The notes: generated by a model not told the origin, from the sequence alone. A stretch of DNA of 64,000 nucleotides from Streptomyces sp. NBC_01549 (GCF_026339955.1 NZ_JAPEPW010000001.1:1860001-1924000), one strand, 5' to 3'; shown: positions 34,465-43,207, counted from the stretch's first letter. A program made the numbers and translations.

Positions 34465-35591
34465 TCAGAGGGCCGTCAGCAGCGGCAGCGCGCGGTACGT
34501 CGAGCCGGCGTCCGGCGTCGGAGCGGTCGAGGACGGCGAACCGTGCGGCCGCAGCGGCGCGAGGACCGCGTGCGGTGACGGGGCGAGGATCCCGTTGCCG
34601 CCGTGGTGGCCATCCTTGCCGCCCGTGCCTGTGTGGCCGTCGCCGTCACCGCCGTTGTCCCCGCCACCGGACCCGGTGCCCGAGCCGCCCCCGAGCGCCT
34701 GGCCGGAGCCGGAGTCCGAGCCCTTGTCACCCTGCTGGTCCTGGCCGCCCCGGTCGTCGCGCGCGGCGGCGCCCGTCTGGTCCAGGACGCCCTTGCAGTA
34801 CTTCTTCACGCGCCTGCCGCCGCCCGCCGCGTCCGCCAGGACACGTCTGCGGCCGGACTCCAGGTTCTTGCCGCCCAGCACGTCACGGCAGTACGCACGC
34901 GTTTTGGCCCACCACTCGCGGGAGCGGGCCGGCCGGCCCGCGTCGGAGGAGCTGGGCTGTCCGCTCGGCGCGCCGGAACCCTGGGCCTCGTCGTCGCCGG
35001 AGCCGGCACCGGCCGGCGCGCTCGTGGTGGCGCCCGGGATCGGCGCCTCGGAACCGTAGGCCTTCGACGCTCCCGGCGACGGTGACAGGAGCGGCTGCCG
35101 CGGTGTCTGCGCCGCGGAAATCGTCGCCGCCGGATTCGGCGAGTCGTCACGGAACGGAGTCGGCAGCACTCCGGTTCCGGCCGCGACGGCGACCCCGCCG
35201 ATCATCCCGGCGGCCAGCGCGGCAGCGATCCCCAGACGCACCGGACGGCCCCAACGGGTCCCTCGGCGGCCCGGCGCTGGACGGCCCAGCCGGACGAGCC
35301 CCGCGTCGGCGGAGTGCGCCGCGGCCCCGGGCGCCCCCGGCGGCCGAGCTGGGCCACCTCGCCGTCACGGCCCGCGCGCGCCTGCCGGAACGCGGCCAAC
35401 GCGGCCGCCTCGCCGCGGAGTTCGGCACTGCTCGGCGCGGGCTCGGGAGCCAGCGCGCCGAGCGCGCCGAGCGCGTCGGCGAGCCGCTTGGCCCGGCCCT
35501 GGGTGTCGGCGTCGACGGCTTCCAGCGGCTCACCACGCAGCAGACGCTCCGCGGCGTCACGGTCCAGCCACTTGTCCTGCTCGTCGGCCAT
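34465..35591 (-). pseudogene. Single-span membrane protein (sigma-factor partner), frameshifted
   Basis: The 5' part reads from the ATG at 35591 (MADEQDKWLDRDAAERLLRG) and has GEAAALAAFRQARAG, like the N-terminus of its paralogue downstream of the second ECF gene. It then runs out of frame and stops at 35202. In another frame the sequence continues with HSADAGLVRLGRP, the membrane span LGIAAALAAGMIGGVAVAAGT, and a Cys-pair domain (REWWAKTRAYCRDVLGG, RVKKYCKGVLD), then a Gly/Asp-rich tail ending at 34465. One base added to the G run (complement of 35325-35328) restores one frame. It overlaps the sigma-factor stop (TGATG), as expected for an anti-sigma-like partner. A sequencing error is possible. 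Confidence 0.7.
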
Positions 35592-36253
35592 CACATGTCC
35601 TTCTGCGTCCGCGAACGCGTATGCGTCACACCCGCGGACGTCACCGCGCGTGTGCGCGACTCTCGTTGTGGGGGAACGGCGCCGAGGCCGCCGGCGGATT
35701 CCGGATCCGCGCCGAGCAGCTCCGCGAGCCGCTTGAGACCGCGGTGCGCCGCGGTGCGGACGGCTCCGGGGCGCTTGCCGAGCGTCTCGGCCGCGGTCTT
35801 GGCGTCGAGGCCGACGACCACGCGCAGCACGACGGCCTCCGCCTGGTCCTGAGGGAGCTGGGCGATCAGCGAGAGGGTGCTGTCGGTGGCCAGCGCCTCG
35901 ATCGCCTCGCCCGCGGTGTCGGAATCGCCGGCCTTGCCGGTCAGCTCGGTCTCGTCACCGCCGATCGCGGGGCGGCGCCCGCGCATGCGTATGTGGTCGA
36001 GGGCGCGATTGCGGGCGATCCGGGCCGCCCAGCCACGGAAGCGGTCCGCGTCTCCGCTGAACCTCTCCAGGTCACGGGCGATCTGCAGCCAGGCCTCGGA
36101 CGTGACGTCCTCCGCGTCCGGGTCGCCGACCAGCGTCCGTACGTATCCGAGCAGCCGTGGGTGCACCGAGCGGTACACAGTCCGGAACGCGGTCTCGTCC
36201 CCGTCCTGTGCCGCAAGCACCGCGGCGGTCAGCTCCGCGTCGTCCCCCAGCAC
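35591..36253 (-). CDS. ECF RNA polymerase sigma factor (module A)
   Basis: This 220-residue ECF sigma factor begins at the GTG at 36253 (then LGDDAELTAAVLA), with GAGGGG 7 bases upstream. Region 2 covers about residues 20-95 (TAFRTVYRSVHPRLLGYVRTL, EDVTSEAWLQIARDLERF, ARNRALDHIRMRGRRP). Region 4 covers about 130-185 (LIAQLPQDQAEAVVLRVVVGL, KRPGAVRTAAHRGLKRLAELL). A basic tail of about 35 residues follows. Its stop overlaps the start of the membrane partner gene. A second, similar sigma factor with the same kind of partner lies 1.2 kb upstream. The promoters it recognises are unknown. Confidence 0.9.
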   Translation of the reverse strand: MLGDDAELTAAVLAAQDGDETAFRTVYRSVHPRLLGYVRTLVGDPDAEDVTSEAWLQIARDLERFSGDADRFRGWAARIARNRALDHIRMRGRRPAIGGDETELTGKAGDSDTAGEAIEALATDSTLSLIAQLPQDQAEAVVLRVVVGLDAKTAAETLGKRPGAVRTAAHRGLKRLAELLGADPESAGGLGAVPPQRESRTRAVTSAGVTHTRSRTQKDM

Positions 36254-36676
36254 CCGCGCGCCCCTCTTTGCGCCTGAACCGGCGCCGCTCTCGCGGACCG
36301 GGTTGCTCGCCGTTGTGGTTCCTCAATTGGTGGTTGCGGTCTAAGGCCCCTCATGGGTGCGGTGGTCCGTACCTCCGCGCCCCGGCGCGAATGGCACGTT
36401 ACGGCCTGAAACCACTCCCCGTCCATGTTGGTACAGCATGCAACTAACTCGTGACACAGCGAGGTGTGACAGAAAACGCAGCCGCGGCGCTGTAGAGAGT
36501 ACGGGTCGCCGCGCGGCCCGTGCCGCGCGACGGTCGGGGCCTCTCCTGTGGGGGGTGGCGGCCCCGGCCGTTGCCATCGGCGAGGACGGAAGGGCGTGCG
36601 TCGGACACACCGACGGACACTCGGGCCCACCGTTTCCCGGCTTCCCCGCTGTGTCCACTGCACGTCCCGGCCTTGG
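36254..36676. other. Interval between the two sigma modules
   Basis: About 420 bp without a supported gene. It contains the promoter of sigma factor A (low-GC patch CTCAATTGGTGGTTG near 36324-36338), a second patch TGCAACTAACTCGTGACAC near 36438, and the terminator of module B at 36510-36529. Confidence 0.5.
36510..36529 (-). terminator. Terminator of sigma module B
   Basis: CGCGCGGC (36510-36517) pairs with GCCGCGCG (36522-36529) around the tetraloop CCGT. It lies about 150 bp past the stop of the module B membrane protein, between the two modules. Confidence 0.5.
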
Positions 36677-37471
36677 CTACTGCTTGCCCTTGGACTTGGT
36701 CGGCTTCGGCGTCGCCGCGGCTGTCGCGGCCGGGCTCGGCGTGCCGTCCGACTTCTTCGCCTTCGCGGACCCGGTGTCGTCACTCAACTGCTCTGCGCAG
36801 TACGCCGCGACCTTGTCCTCGCCGCCCGCGGCCGTGACGAGCCGCTGCCAGGCCGCCGAGTTCAGGGCGTTGCCCCGGCCCTTGACCGACGCGTACGCAC
36901 GGCAGTGGGCCTCGGTGTCCTGTGCCTGCGTCGGGTGGCCGGAGGGATCGGCCTGCGCGGAGGTGCCGGGAGCGGACGAGTCGGGAACCCCGGGGGCGTC
37001 CGGCTGCGCGGACCGGGAGGCGGACCGGTCCGGGGCGCTGCTCGTCGGCCGGTTCCCGGCCCCGCCCCGGTCCTCGTTGTCGTTGTCCGACGACGACGAA
37101 CCGATGGCCGCGACGGCGACACCGCCCAGGGTCACGCTCGCCAGCAACACGGCGAACGTGGCCTTCAGCGAACGTCTCACGCGCCGCTGCTCGCGCGGTC
37201 GCCAGTCGTCCCGCCGCCGGGTACGCGCGGCGTGCGCGCCGTTGTCCCGTGCGACACGGAATGCGGCGACGGCCTGCGCCTCCGCCTCGGCGTCGTCCGG
37301 ACGGCCGCGCACGGCGGCGGCGAGCAGCACTTCCAGGGAAGGTACTTCCGAAGCGGGCGTCCGGGGAGCCGCCGCGCGCGGAACCTTCACGGCGGGCTCT
37401 TCGCTCGGGGAACTCGACGGGTGCGCGACCCGACGGTCGGGGGTTCCGCCGTCGCCGTGTCGTTCACCCAT
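36677..37471 (-). CDS. Single-span membrane protein paired with ECF sigma factor (module B)
   Basis: This 264-residue protein starts at the ATG at 37471, which overlaps the end of the sigma gene by 8 bp. The cytoplasmic N-terminus of about 110 residues includes EAEAQAVAAFRVARDNGAHAA and the basic RRRDDWRPREQRRVRRS. One membrane span follows (ATFAVLLASVTLGGVAVAAIG, about 118-138). The outer part has a Ser/Pro/Asp-rich linker and a two-Cys domain (TEAHCRAYASVKGRGNALN, AAYCAEQLSDD), ending in a Lys/Pro/Thr tail. Position and topology suggest an anti-sigma factor, although no zinc-binding HxxxCxxC motif is present. Its paralogue in module A is frameshifted. Confidence 0.8.
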   Translation of the reverse strand: MGERHGDGGTPDRRVAHPSSSPSEEPAVKVPRAAAPRTPASEVPSLEVLLAAAVRGRPDDAEAEAQAVAAFRVARDNGAHAARTRRRDDWRPREQRRVRRSLKATFAVLLASVTLGGVAVAAIGSSSSDNDNEDRGGAGNRPTSSAPDRSASRSAQPDAPGVPDSSAPGTSAQADPSGHPTQAQDTEAHCRAYASVKGRGNALNSAAWQRLVTAAGGEDKVAAYCAEQLSDDTGSAKAKKSDGTPSPAATAAATPKPTKSKGKQ

Positions 37472-38186
37472 GTCCGGTTCCGTTTCCCTCTTCGCCCGAA
37501 GGCGTCCTGCCGCGCGGCGAGTTCTCGCCGTTCATCCCGACTCCCCCCAGCGTCCGGGGGCGCTCATCCGTCACACTCTTGGCGCCGAGCTGCCGAGCGA
37601 GCCTCTTCAGGCCCCGGTGGGCGGCGGTGCGCACCGCGCCGGGGCTCTTGCCCAGCACCCGCGCCGCCGCAGGCCCGTCGAGGCCGACCACGACCCGCAG
37701 CAGCACGGCCTCGGCCTGGTCCCGTGGCAGCCGCGAGACCAGCTCGAAAGCGTATTCCGTCGAAAGGGTCTCCAACGCCTCGTCGTGCGTACTGTGCGTG
37801 CTGGGCAGCTCCAGTACGTCCTGTTCGAGCGCCGTGCCACGGGGCCGTACCTTCAGCCGCCGCAAGTGGTCCAGCGCCCGATGCCGGGCGATGGTCGCGG
37901 TCCAGCCGCGAAACCCGGCACCGTCCCCGCGGAACCGGCCGAGGTCCCGTGAGATCTCCAGCCACGCGTCGGACGCCACGTCCTCCGCGTCGTCACCGAC
38001 GATCCCTCGGAGGTACCCGAGCAGTCCGGGCTGCACGAACCGGTACGCGACCGCGAAGGCGGCCTCGTCCCCGTTCTGCGCCCGCGCGACGGCCTCGCCG
38101 AGCTCCCCGTCGTACGCCTGCACGCGGCGGGATTCCCCTCCCTGGCCCAACACTGTCCCCGTTTGTGCGAGTTCATCCCGATTCAC
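37464..38186 (-). CDS. ECF RNA polymerase sigma factor (module B)
   Basis: This 240-residue sigma factor is closely related to the one in module A. Region 2 has AAFAVAYRFVQPGLLGYLRGI and EDVASDAWLEISRDLGRF with IARHRALDHLRRLK. Region 4 has LVSRLPRDQAEAVLLRVVVGL and KSPGAVRTAAHRGLKRLARQL. The GTG at 38186 gives MNRDELAQTGTV first; by analogy with module A the inner GTG followed by LGQGGESRR (12 codons in) may be the true start. A hydrophilic tail of about 45 residues follows region 4. It overlaps the membrane partner gene. The ligand or stress that frees it is unknown. Confidence 0.88.
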   Translation of the reverse strand: MNRDELAQTGTVLGQGGESRRVQAYDGELGEAVARAQNGDEAAFAVAYRFVQPGLLGYLRGIVGDDAEDVASDAWLEISRDLGRFRGDGAGFRGWTATIARHRALDHLRRLKVRPRGTALEQDVLELPSTHSTHDEALETLSTEYAFELVSRLPRDQAEAVLLRVVVGLDGPAAARVLGKSPGAVRTAAHRGLKRLARQLGAKSVTDERPRTLGGVGMNGENSPRGRTPSGEEGNGTGHG

Positions 38187-38333
38187 GCTGTCCGACGCGA
38201 CTGGCTACACTCGAACGCCTCCGTGGCCATCAGCGTCAGGCCGCACAGAAATGTCACAGCCCATCAGGCGCGCCGACCGCCTCGCACGCCCCTTTCACAC
38301 CTCACGCGCTCGCGGTCGCCCTTCACGCCCTTC

Positions 38334-38783
38334 TCAAGCGGAGCGCCCTCCGAAGGCCACCTGCCGGTCCGCCTCTCGGGCCACACGCCCATGCAGCTGC
38401 AAATACAGGATCCGGACGGACTCCCGCTCCCCCGCCTCGAAACGTTTCACGACCTTGCCCAGCGGGTTCCACACGCGCCCGTCCGGCATCCGTACGCCGA
38501 CGGGCTGGCCGAACAACTCCCGCTGGTCGGCGCAGAATTCGATCCATCGCGCCCCGGCGCGCCGTACGAGCACCTCGCCGGTGTAGGCGCCGAGCCCGAA
38601 CAGCACGTGCGTTACGTCGGCGCGCTCGGACTTCCCCTTCCGCAGCCCGTCGACGATGAAGTCGACGACCCGCAGGCTGTTCACGGAGTAGTCCAGCGGC
38701 AGCCGGTTCCGCGCTGTCACCTGCCGCACGAACTGTGCCGCGTGCCGCCGCATCCACACCTCGGCCGGCGTCCGCTCCTCCAT
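38334..38783 (-). CDS. Conserved Streptomyces protein of unknown function, paralogue of the 41573 gene
   Basis: This 149-residue soluble protein starts at the ATG at 38783 (MEERTPAEVWMRRH), with GAGGGG 9 bases upstream. Recognisable stretches are RLPLDYSVNSLRVVDFIVDGLRK, FGLGAYTGEVLVRRAGARW and VRMPDGRVWNPLGKVVKR. The gene at 41573-41968 shows the same pattern (LDYSAQSLWRVDRLI, FGAYAGEVIVRCAGAEWWE, TPDGRLWDPVDEA), so they form one family. No signal peptide or membrane span is seen. I do not recognise the domain, and no function is proposed. Confidence 0.75.
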   Translation of the reverse strand: MEERTPAEVWMRRHAAQFVRQVTARNRLPLDYSVNSLRVVDFIVDGLRKGKSERADVTHVLFGLGAYTGEVLVRRAGARWIEFCADQRELFGQPVGVRMPDGRVWNPLGKVVKRFEAGERESVRILYLQLHGRVAREADRQVAFGGRSA

Positions 38784-39045
38784 GACTCCCCGCCCCTCGT
38801 CCCCATGACCCCGTACATCCGGGGCACACGCCCGGGGCGTGGTCACGTCCCGGTCCACCAGACCCAGCGGGACGAGGACGCCGAACATCACGTGTGACGC
38901 ACGTGACGAACGCCACGGGGCGGGGCTCTCGGTTTCGTACAACCATTCGCTTCACTCAAGCGTCATGAGGCGCTTCACGCGTCGCGGGGCGCTCAGGAAC
39001 CATCTCGGCCGTACCGGCCGGACTGTGACGCGGTCATCCCGCCGA

Positions 39046-39384
39046 TCAACCGATGGCGATCCGCGGATGCGCGCCCGGCTTGATCCAGCCCGTGATCCGG
39101 TCCATCGTCGCGCGCGGCACGGAGACGCATCCGGCCGTCGCTCCCTGCCCGTTGACGTGCAGGAAGATCCCGGCGCCGCGACCGGGCGTCGCCGGCCAGC
39201 GGTTGAAGTTGATGACGAGCGCCTTGGCGTACTGGGTCGGGTAGTTGATGAGGTGCTCGCTGCCCCGGTCGCCGGTCTCGGTGAGCGGGAAATCGGCGCC
39301 CTCCGCGGTGTGCATCGAGTTGTAGTACTTCGACTCCGGGTCCTCCACCCACCAGTGGCTGGAGTCGACCCGCGTGTACGGCAT
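39046..39384 (-). pseudogene. 3' fragment of an L,D-transpeptidase-type gene
   Basis: The 112-codon frame from the ATG at 39384 (MPYTRVDSSHWWVED) to the stop at 39046 contains the catalytic end FLHVNGQGATAGCVSVPRA, with the His and Cys of a YkuD-like domain. Family members have a signal peptide and over 100 more residues ahead of this part. Here the in-frame upstream sequence has no likeness to them, and a different gene piece reads in another frame right up to the junction near 39390. It is best seen as a 5'-truncated remnant left by a deletion. An intact cytosolic mini-protein is the alternative. Confidence 0.55.
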
Positions 39385-39389
39385 GCCCG

Positions 39390-39626
39390 CTTGCCCCTGC
39401 TCGCCGCGATCCGCAGCGCGTCTGCCAGAGCCGCGACAAGCTGTACGCCCGCGAAGCGCAACTCCCCTCTCCCTGTGGCCTTCGGCGAGGCGAGCAGCGA
39501 CCTGGCCCCGGTCAGGACGACCTCCGCCGAATCGAGCAGATCCGCCTCAGGTTCGTCGGCCGGGTGGGACAGGCGGCTGTCCGGATCATCCGTGCTCGGG
39601 TAGCACGGGGCGCCGCTGACGATCAC
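39390..39626 (-). pseudogene. 5' piece of an unrecognised gene, joined to the transpeptidase fragment
   Basis: From the GTG at 39626 this frame has coding bias and reads DDPDSRLSHPADEPEADLLD, then SAEVVLTGARSLLASP and FAGVQLVAALADALRIAASRG. Past about 39390 it continues only as an out-of-frame reading of the transpeptidase fragment. I do not recognise the protein. It looks like the start of a small helical protein whose end was lost in the same event. Confidence 0.4.
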
Positions 39627-39977
39627 TCTCAGCGAGAAGGGTGGGCGGGCCGACTGTCAGCTCGCGGTGCGCGGCAAGCACGTCCAGACCGCCACCGCCT
39701 TCGGAAGGTTCGGGCGGGCCACCTGCCAGGCCGAACTGCCCTCACCCGAGCCGTCGGACGCCTCCGCGACGGGACAGCGGGGCAGCTGATGAGGAGTTCC
39801 GCAGGGCGGGGCGCGGTTCGCGACGCGCTCGCCGCCGCCGTCGCCCTCAGCGCGGTCGCCCTGTCCACGCGCACCGAGACGACCGCCGTACGCACCGAGT
39901 CCCGCTGCGCACCGTGACCGTGACCGTGCCCTTGCACCACCGCACAATGCGGCTCGGCCGTTACGCGTTCACGGGCG
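39627..39977. other. Interval without a supported gene
   Basis: About 350 bp. A plus-strand reading with RDALAAAVALSAVALSTRTE near 39810-39860 looks like a membrane or signal segment, but it has no good start and no family likeness. It may be debris from the same rearrangement that truncated the neighbouring genes. Confidence 0.35.
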
Positions 39978-41450
39978 TCACCCGGCGCTTTCCACGGGCT
40001 CCGGCACAGGAGCCGCCCGTTGCTGCGGGCTCGGCATCCGGTCCGCGTCCACCACGATCCCGGCGATCAGCGCGGCCAGCAACAGCGCTCCCATCGCCCA
40101 CCAGGTGGCCACGTTGAAGCCGTGCACGGCGGCCCGGGAGGCGAGGGCGCGACGGTCGACGCCGGGGCCCGCGTGCGCGGTCGCGTACCGGGTCGTCACG
40201 CTCGCGGCGATCGTGTTGAGCAGCGCCGTACCGATCGAACCGCCGACCTGCTGGGCGGTGTTGAAGGTGGCGGAGGCCGCGCCCGCGTCCTGGGGCGCGA
40301 CGCTCGCCGTGGCCAGCGAGATGGAGGTCATCATCGCCGTGCCCATGCCGAGGCCGAGCATCAGCATGCCGGGCAGGATGTGCGAGGCGTACGCGGGTGC
40401 CACCCCGACCTGCGCGATGATCGCCATCGCGCCGGCGGCCAGCAGCAGCCCGGGGACGATGAGGGCGCGCGGCGGGACCCGGTTCAGGAGGCGGGCCGCG
40501 ACCTGCGTGGAGCCGGTGATCATGCCGACGGTGATGGGGAGATAGGCGAGCCCGGTCTTCATCGGCGAGTACCCGAGCACGCGCTGCATGTAGTAGGTGA
40601 GAAAGAGGAAGACCCCGAACATCCCGATGGTCACGAAGAGGATGGTGAGGAACGCCCCGACCCGCTGCCGGTCCCTGACCACCGACATCGGCAGCAGCGG
40701 CACCCGGGCGCGGGTCTGCCAGAACCCGAACGCGGCGAGCAGCACGACCCCGGCGGCCAGCAGTCCGAGGACCAGTCCGTCGCCCCAGCTCCTCGACTCC
40801 GCCTCGGAGAAGCCGTAGACCAGCGAGAGCATTCCGGCGGATCCGAGCACCGCGCCCGGCACGTCGAGGCGGGCGTCCTCGTAGCGGCCGCCGCCGCTCA
40901 GCACCGCCAGGGCGCCCGCGAACGCGACCAGGGCGATGGGGACGTTGACGTACAGGCACCAGCGCCAGTCCAGGTACTGGGTGAGGAAGCCGCCCGCGAG
41001 CAGTCCGAACGCCGCGCCCGCGCCGACGATCGCGCCGAACACACCGAAGGCCTTGCCGCGTTCCCCGGGGTCGCTGAACGTGGTCGTGAGCAGTGACAGG
41101 GCGGCGGGGGCGAGCAGCGCCGCGAACACGCCCTGCAGGGCGCGCGCCCCGAACAGCATCCCGGAGTTCACGGCCGCGCCGCCCAGCGCGGACGCGGCGG
41201 CGAAGCCCAGCAGGCCGATCATGAAGGTGAGTCGGCGCCCGGCCAGGTCGGCGATCCGGCCGCCGAGCAGCAGCAGCCCGCCGAAGGCGAGGGTGTACGC
41301 GGTGATGACCCACTGCCGGTTGCCGTCCGACATGTGCAGGTCGGTCTGGGCGGAGGGCAGGGCGATGTTCACGATGGTCATGTCGAGGACGACCATCAAC
41401 TGGGCGAGCGCGATGACGACGAGCGCCCACCAACGGCGGTTGTCGGCCAC
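39978..41450 (-). CDS. MFS exporter, DHA2 (14-TMS) family
   Basis: This 490-residue multidrug-type transporter begins at the GTG at 41450 (then ADNRRWWALVVIALAQLMVVLDMTI), 4 bases after GGGAGGCCTC. Motif D1 (LDMTIVNIALPSAQ) and motif A (GGRIADLAGRRLTFMIGLLGF) are intact, and about 14 hydrophobic segments can be counted. Motif C-like sequence GAIVGAGAAFGLLAGGFL supports antiport of drugs or metabolites by proton exchange. There is no regulator beside it. Substrate is unknown. Confidence 0.92.
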   Translation of the reverse strand: MADNRRWWALVVIALAQLMVVLDMTIVNIALPSAQTDLHMSDGNRQWVITAYTLAFGGLLLLGGRIADLAGRRLTFMIGLLGFAAASALGGAAVNSGMLFGARALQGVFAALLAPAALSLLTTTFSDPGERGKAFGVFGAIVGAGAAFGLLAGGFLTQYLDWRWCLYVNVPIALVAFAGALAVLSGGGRYEDARLDVPGAVLGSAGMLSLVYGFSEAESRSWGDGLVLGLLAAGVVLLAAFGFWQTRARVPLLPMSVVRDRQRVGAFLTILFVTIGMFGVFLFLTYYMQRVLGYSPMKTGLAYLPITVGMITGSTQVAARLLNRVPPRALIVPGLLLAAGAMAIIAQVGVAPAYASHILPGMLMLGLGMGTAMMTSISLATASVAPQDAGAASATFNTAQQVGGSIGTALLNTIAASVTTRYATAHAGPGVDRRALASRAAVHGFNVATWWAMGALLLAALIAGIVVDADRMPSPQQRAAPVPEPVESAG

Positions 41451-41572
41451 GAGGCCTCCCGAGTCCGGCGGTTGTCCTCATGTTCACTCCGGAGTCCGCC
41501 GTTTGGGAACGGCCGCGTACCTTAAGAACGGGCAATCTCGCCGCCCTTCGGCGCGCCGCCGCCGGACCGGCC

Positions 41573-41968
41573 CTACCCCACGGCCTCGCGGCACAACAGC
41601 CGCAGCGAGCCGTCGCCCTCGTAGCAGCGGCGGGCCTCGTCGACGGGGTCCCACAGGCGCCCGTCGGGGGTGCGCAGCCAGTGCTCGCCACCCGTCTCCC
41701 ACCATTCCGCGCCGGCGCACCGGACGATGACCTCACCGGCGTACGCGCCGAATCCGCGCAGCACGGTGTGGACGGCGGCGTACGGCGCCCCCTCCCGGCG
41801 TATCTCCTCGATCAGCCGGTCGACGCGCCACAGGCTCTGCGCCGAGTAGTCCAGGCGCAGCCGGGCGCCCTCGCGCATCGTCGCGACGGTGTCCGCGGCC
41901 CAGCGCACGGGCTTGTTCGCGGCGGAGGGCCTGGTCGCCCGGGTCGGGTTCGCACTCGTTGCGTTCAC
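41573..41968 (-). CDS. Conserved Streptomyces protein of unknown function, paralogue of the 38334 gene
   Basis: This 131-residue protein uses the GTG at 41968 (then NATSANPTRATRP). It shares with the 38334-38783 gene the blocks LDYSAQSLWRVDRLIEEIRRE, FGAYAGEVIVRCAGAEWW and TPDGRLWDPVDEARRCYEGDG. The N-terminal 25 residues are Ala/Thr-rich and may not be translated. It is monocistronic between the MFS gene and another hypothetical gene. No domain name can be assigned. Confidence 0.75.
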   Translation of the reverse strand: MNATSANPTRATRPSAANKPVRWAADTVATMREGARLRLDYSAQSLWRVDRLIEEIRREGAPYAAVHTVLRGFGAYAGEVIVRCAGAEWWETGGEHWLRTPDGRLWDPVDEARRCYEGDGSLRLLCREAVG

Positions 41969-42088
41969 ACTCGGAAGAGCGTCTTCCGGGCGGGATTCGT
42001 CACGCGTTCCGGACGCCTTCGCGACACCGGCCCAGGACCCCCGTCTCCGGCCCCAGGACAGTCACAAGAACCCCTCAGAGGAACAGGT

Positions 42089-42628
42089 TTACGACCGGCC
42101 GCGCGCCCGGCGCGACACCACCGCGCGCAGGACGCGCCGCCCCTCCGTCGACACCTCCAGGGCCGGGCGCAGTCCGCCCGCGCCGCGGCCCGCGAGCAGT
42201 TCCAGGACAGCGACCTGACGGCGCAGTTCGGCCGCGACGAGGGGACCGTCGCCGTCGGCGGCGACATCGAGGAGCCGGTGGATCTGCAGGGCCGCCACCG
42301 AACAGGCGTCGGCCCAGGGGCGCAGGGCGGACGTACAGGGGTCGTCGGGAGCGGCGGCGAGCATACGGCGGGCGAGTACGGCGGCCTGGTCCTCGTCACC
42401 CGCCGCGACCTCGGGGCCGGGCTCGGCGGAGTCCAGTTCCGCCCGCGCCTCGGCCAGCCGTTCGGCCCAGGCACCGCCGCCCGCGCCGCCGTCCGCGAGG
42501 CTCGACCAGAGCGGACGCAGGACCTCGTCGTCGCCGCCCAGCAGGGGCACGCACCGATCCAAACAAGCCAGTCCGCTCGCCGCCAGACCACGCTCGTCGG
42601 CCTGAGCGATCAGGTCCACCAGGCTCAT
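42089..42628 (-). CDS. Hypothetical helical protein
   Basis: This 179-residue protein starts at the ATG at 42628 (MSLVDLIAQADERGL), with GGGAGG 4 bases before it. It is Ala/Leu-rich and predicted to be helical: ASGLACLDRCVPLLGGDDEVL, GDEDQAAVLARRMLAAAPDDP and AELRRQVAVLELLAGRG. It has no signal, span or recognised motif. The downstream end is basic (RRVLRAVVSRRARGRS). Coding bias is strong, so it is a real gene of unknown role. Confidence 0.75.
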   Translation of the reverse strand: MSLVDLIAQADERGLAASGLACLDRCVPLLGGDDEVLRPLWSSLADGGAGGGAWAERLAEARAELDSAEPGPEVAAGDEDQAAVLARRMLAAAPDDPCTSALRPWADACSVAALQIHRLLDVAADGDGPLVAAELRRQVAVLELLAGRGAGGLRPALEVSTEGRRVLRAVVSRRARGRS

Positions 42629-42659
42629 CACGCCTCCCTCGACAGCGCGCTCCCGCTTA

Positions 42660-42692
42660 CGGAGCACGCACTTTCCCTTACTGCGTGCTCCG
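42660..42692 (-). terminator. Hairpin between two hypothetical genes
   Basis: CGGAGCACGCA (42660-42670) and TGCGTGCTCCG (42682-42692) pair over 11 bp around an 11-base loop. It lies 12 bp after the stop of the gene at 42704-43207 and upstream of the next start. Confidence 0.7.
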
Positions 42693-42703
42693 GAGCGGGA
42701 GTG

Positions 42704-43207
42704 TCACAGGGGCACCACCCCGAGCCGGTCGAGGAACCGGAAGAATAGGTTTTCGGCCAAGGGATCGGCGTCCGCGGTCAGCACGGCGAGCAGGGGCTCG
42801 GCGACCACCGTGTGCCCGGCCTCCGCAGCCCAGGCGACGGCCCGTGCGGCGGCGTCGGAGGGCTCCAGGAAGTAGTCGTCGACGGTGAGCCCCTCCTCGC
42901 TCTGCCCGAGGTGCGCGGCCATCGCCGTCCGCGCCAGACAGGTCGTCCACGCGCCGCTCCCCGGCCCGGCGGCCTCGACGACCACGCAGTCGCTGTCCAT
43001 GACGTACCCGAAGAGCGCGGGCGATCCGGTCTCCCGGGCGAGCGTGTTCATGCTTCCGACGTCGCCGTCACCGCTCGGGTACTCCCACACCTGCCAGCCG
43101 TCGGGCGCCGTGGTCCGCAGCACCATCCCGTGCGCTCCGCCCAGCGCGTCCAGCTCGGCGAGCGGCCGCTCGCTTCTGCCCACGACGTAGTAGCCCCAGT
43201 AGCCCAT
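42704..43207 (-). CDS. Hypothetical protein
   Basis: This 167-residue acidic soluble protein starts at the ATG at 43207 (MGYWGYYVVGRSERPLAEL) behind GGGGGGAAA. Other stretches are TAPDGWQVWEYPSGDGDVGS, FGYVMDSDCVVVEAAGPGS and LLAVLTADADPLAENLFFRFL. The opening MGYWGYYVVGR resembles other Streptomyces proteins of unknown function that sense or bind something in the cytosol, but I cannot name a domain. It has its own terminator and is probably monocistronic. Confidence 0.75.
   Translation of the reverse strand: MGYWGYYVVGRSERPLAELDALGGAHGMVLRTTAPDGWQVWEYPSGDGDVGSMNTLARETGSPALFGYVMDSDCVVVEAAGPGSGAWTTCLARTAMAAHLGQSEEGLTVDDYFLEPSDAAARAVAWAAEAGHTVVAEPLLAVLTADADPLAENLFFRFLDRLGVVPL

Noticed and set aside
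36548..38659. A 703-codon plus-strand frame over the sigma module
   Set aside because: It lies opposite a sigma factor and its partner with complete motifs; its composition is Arg/Pro/Ala noise.
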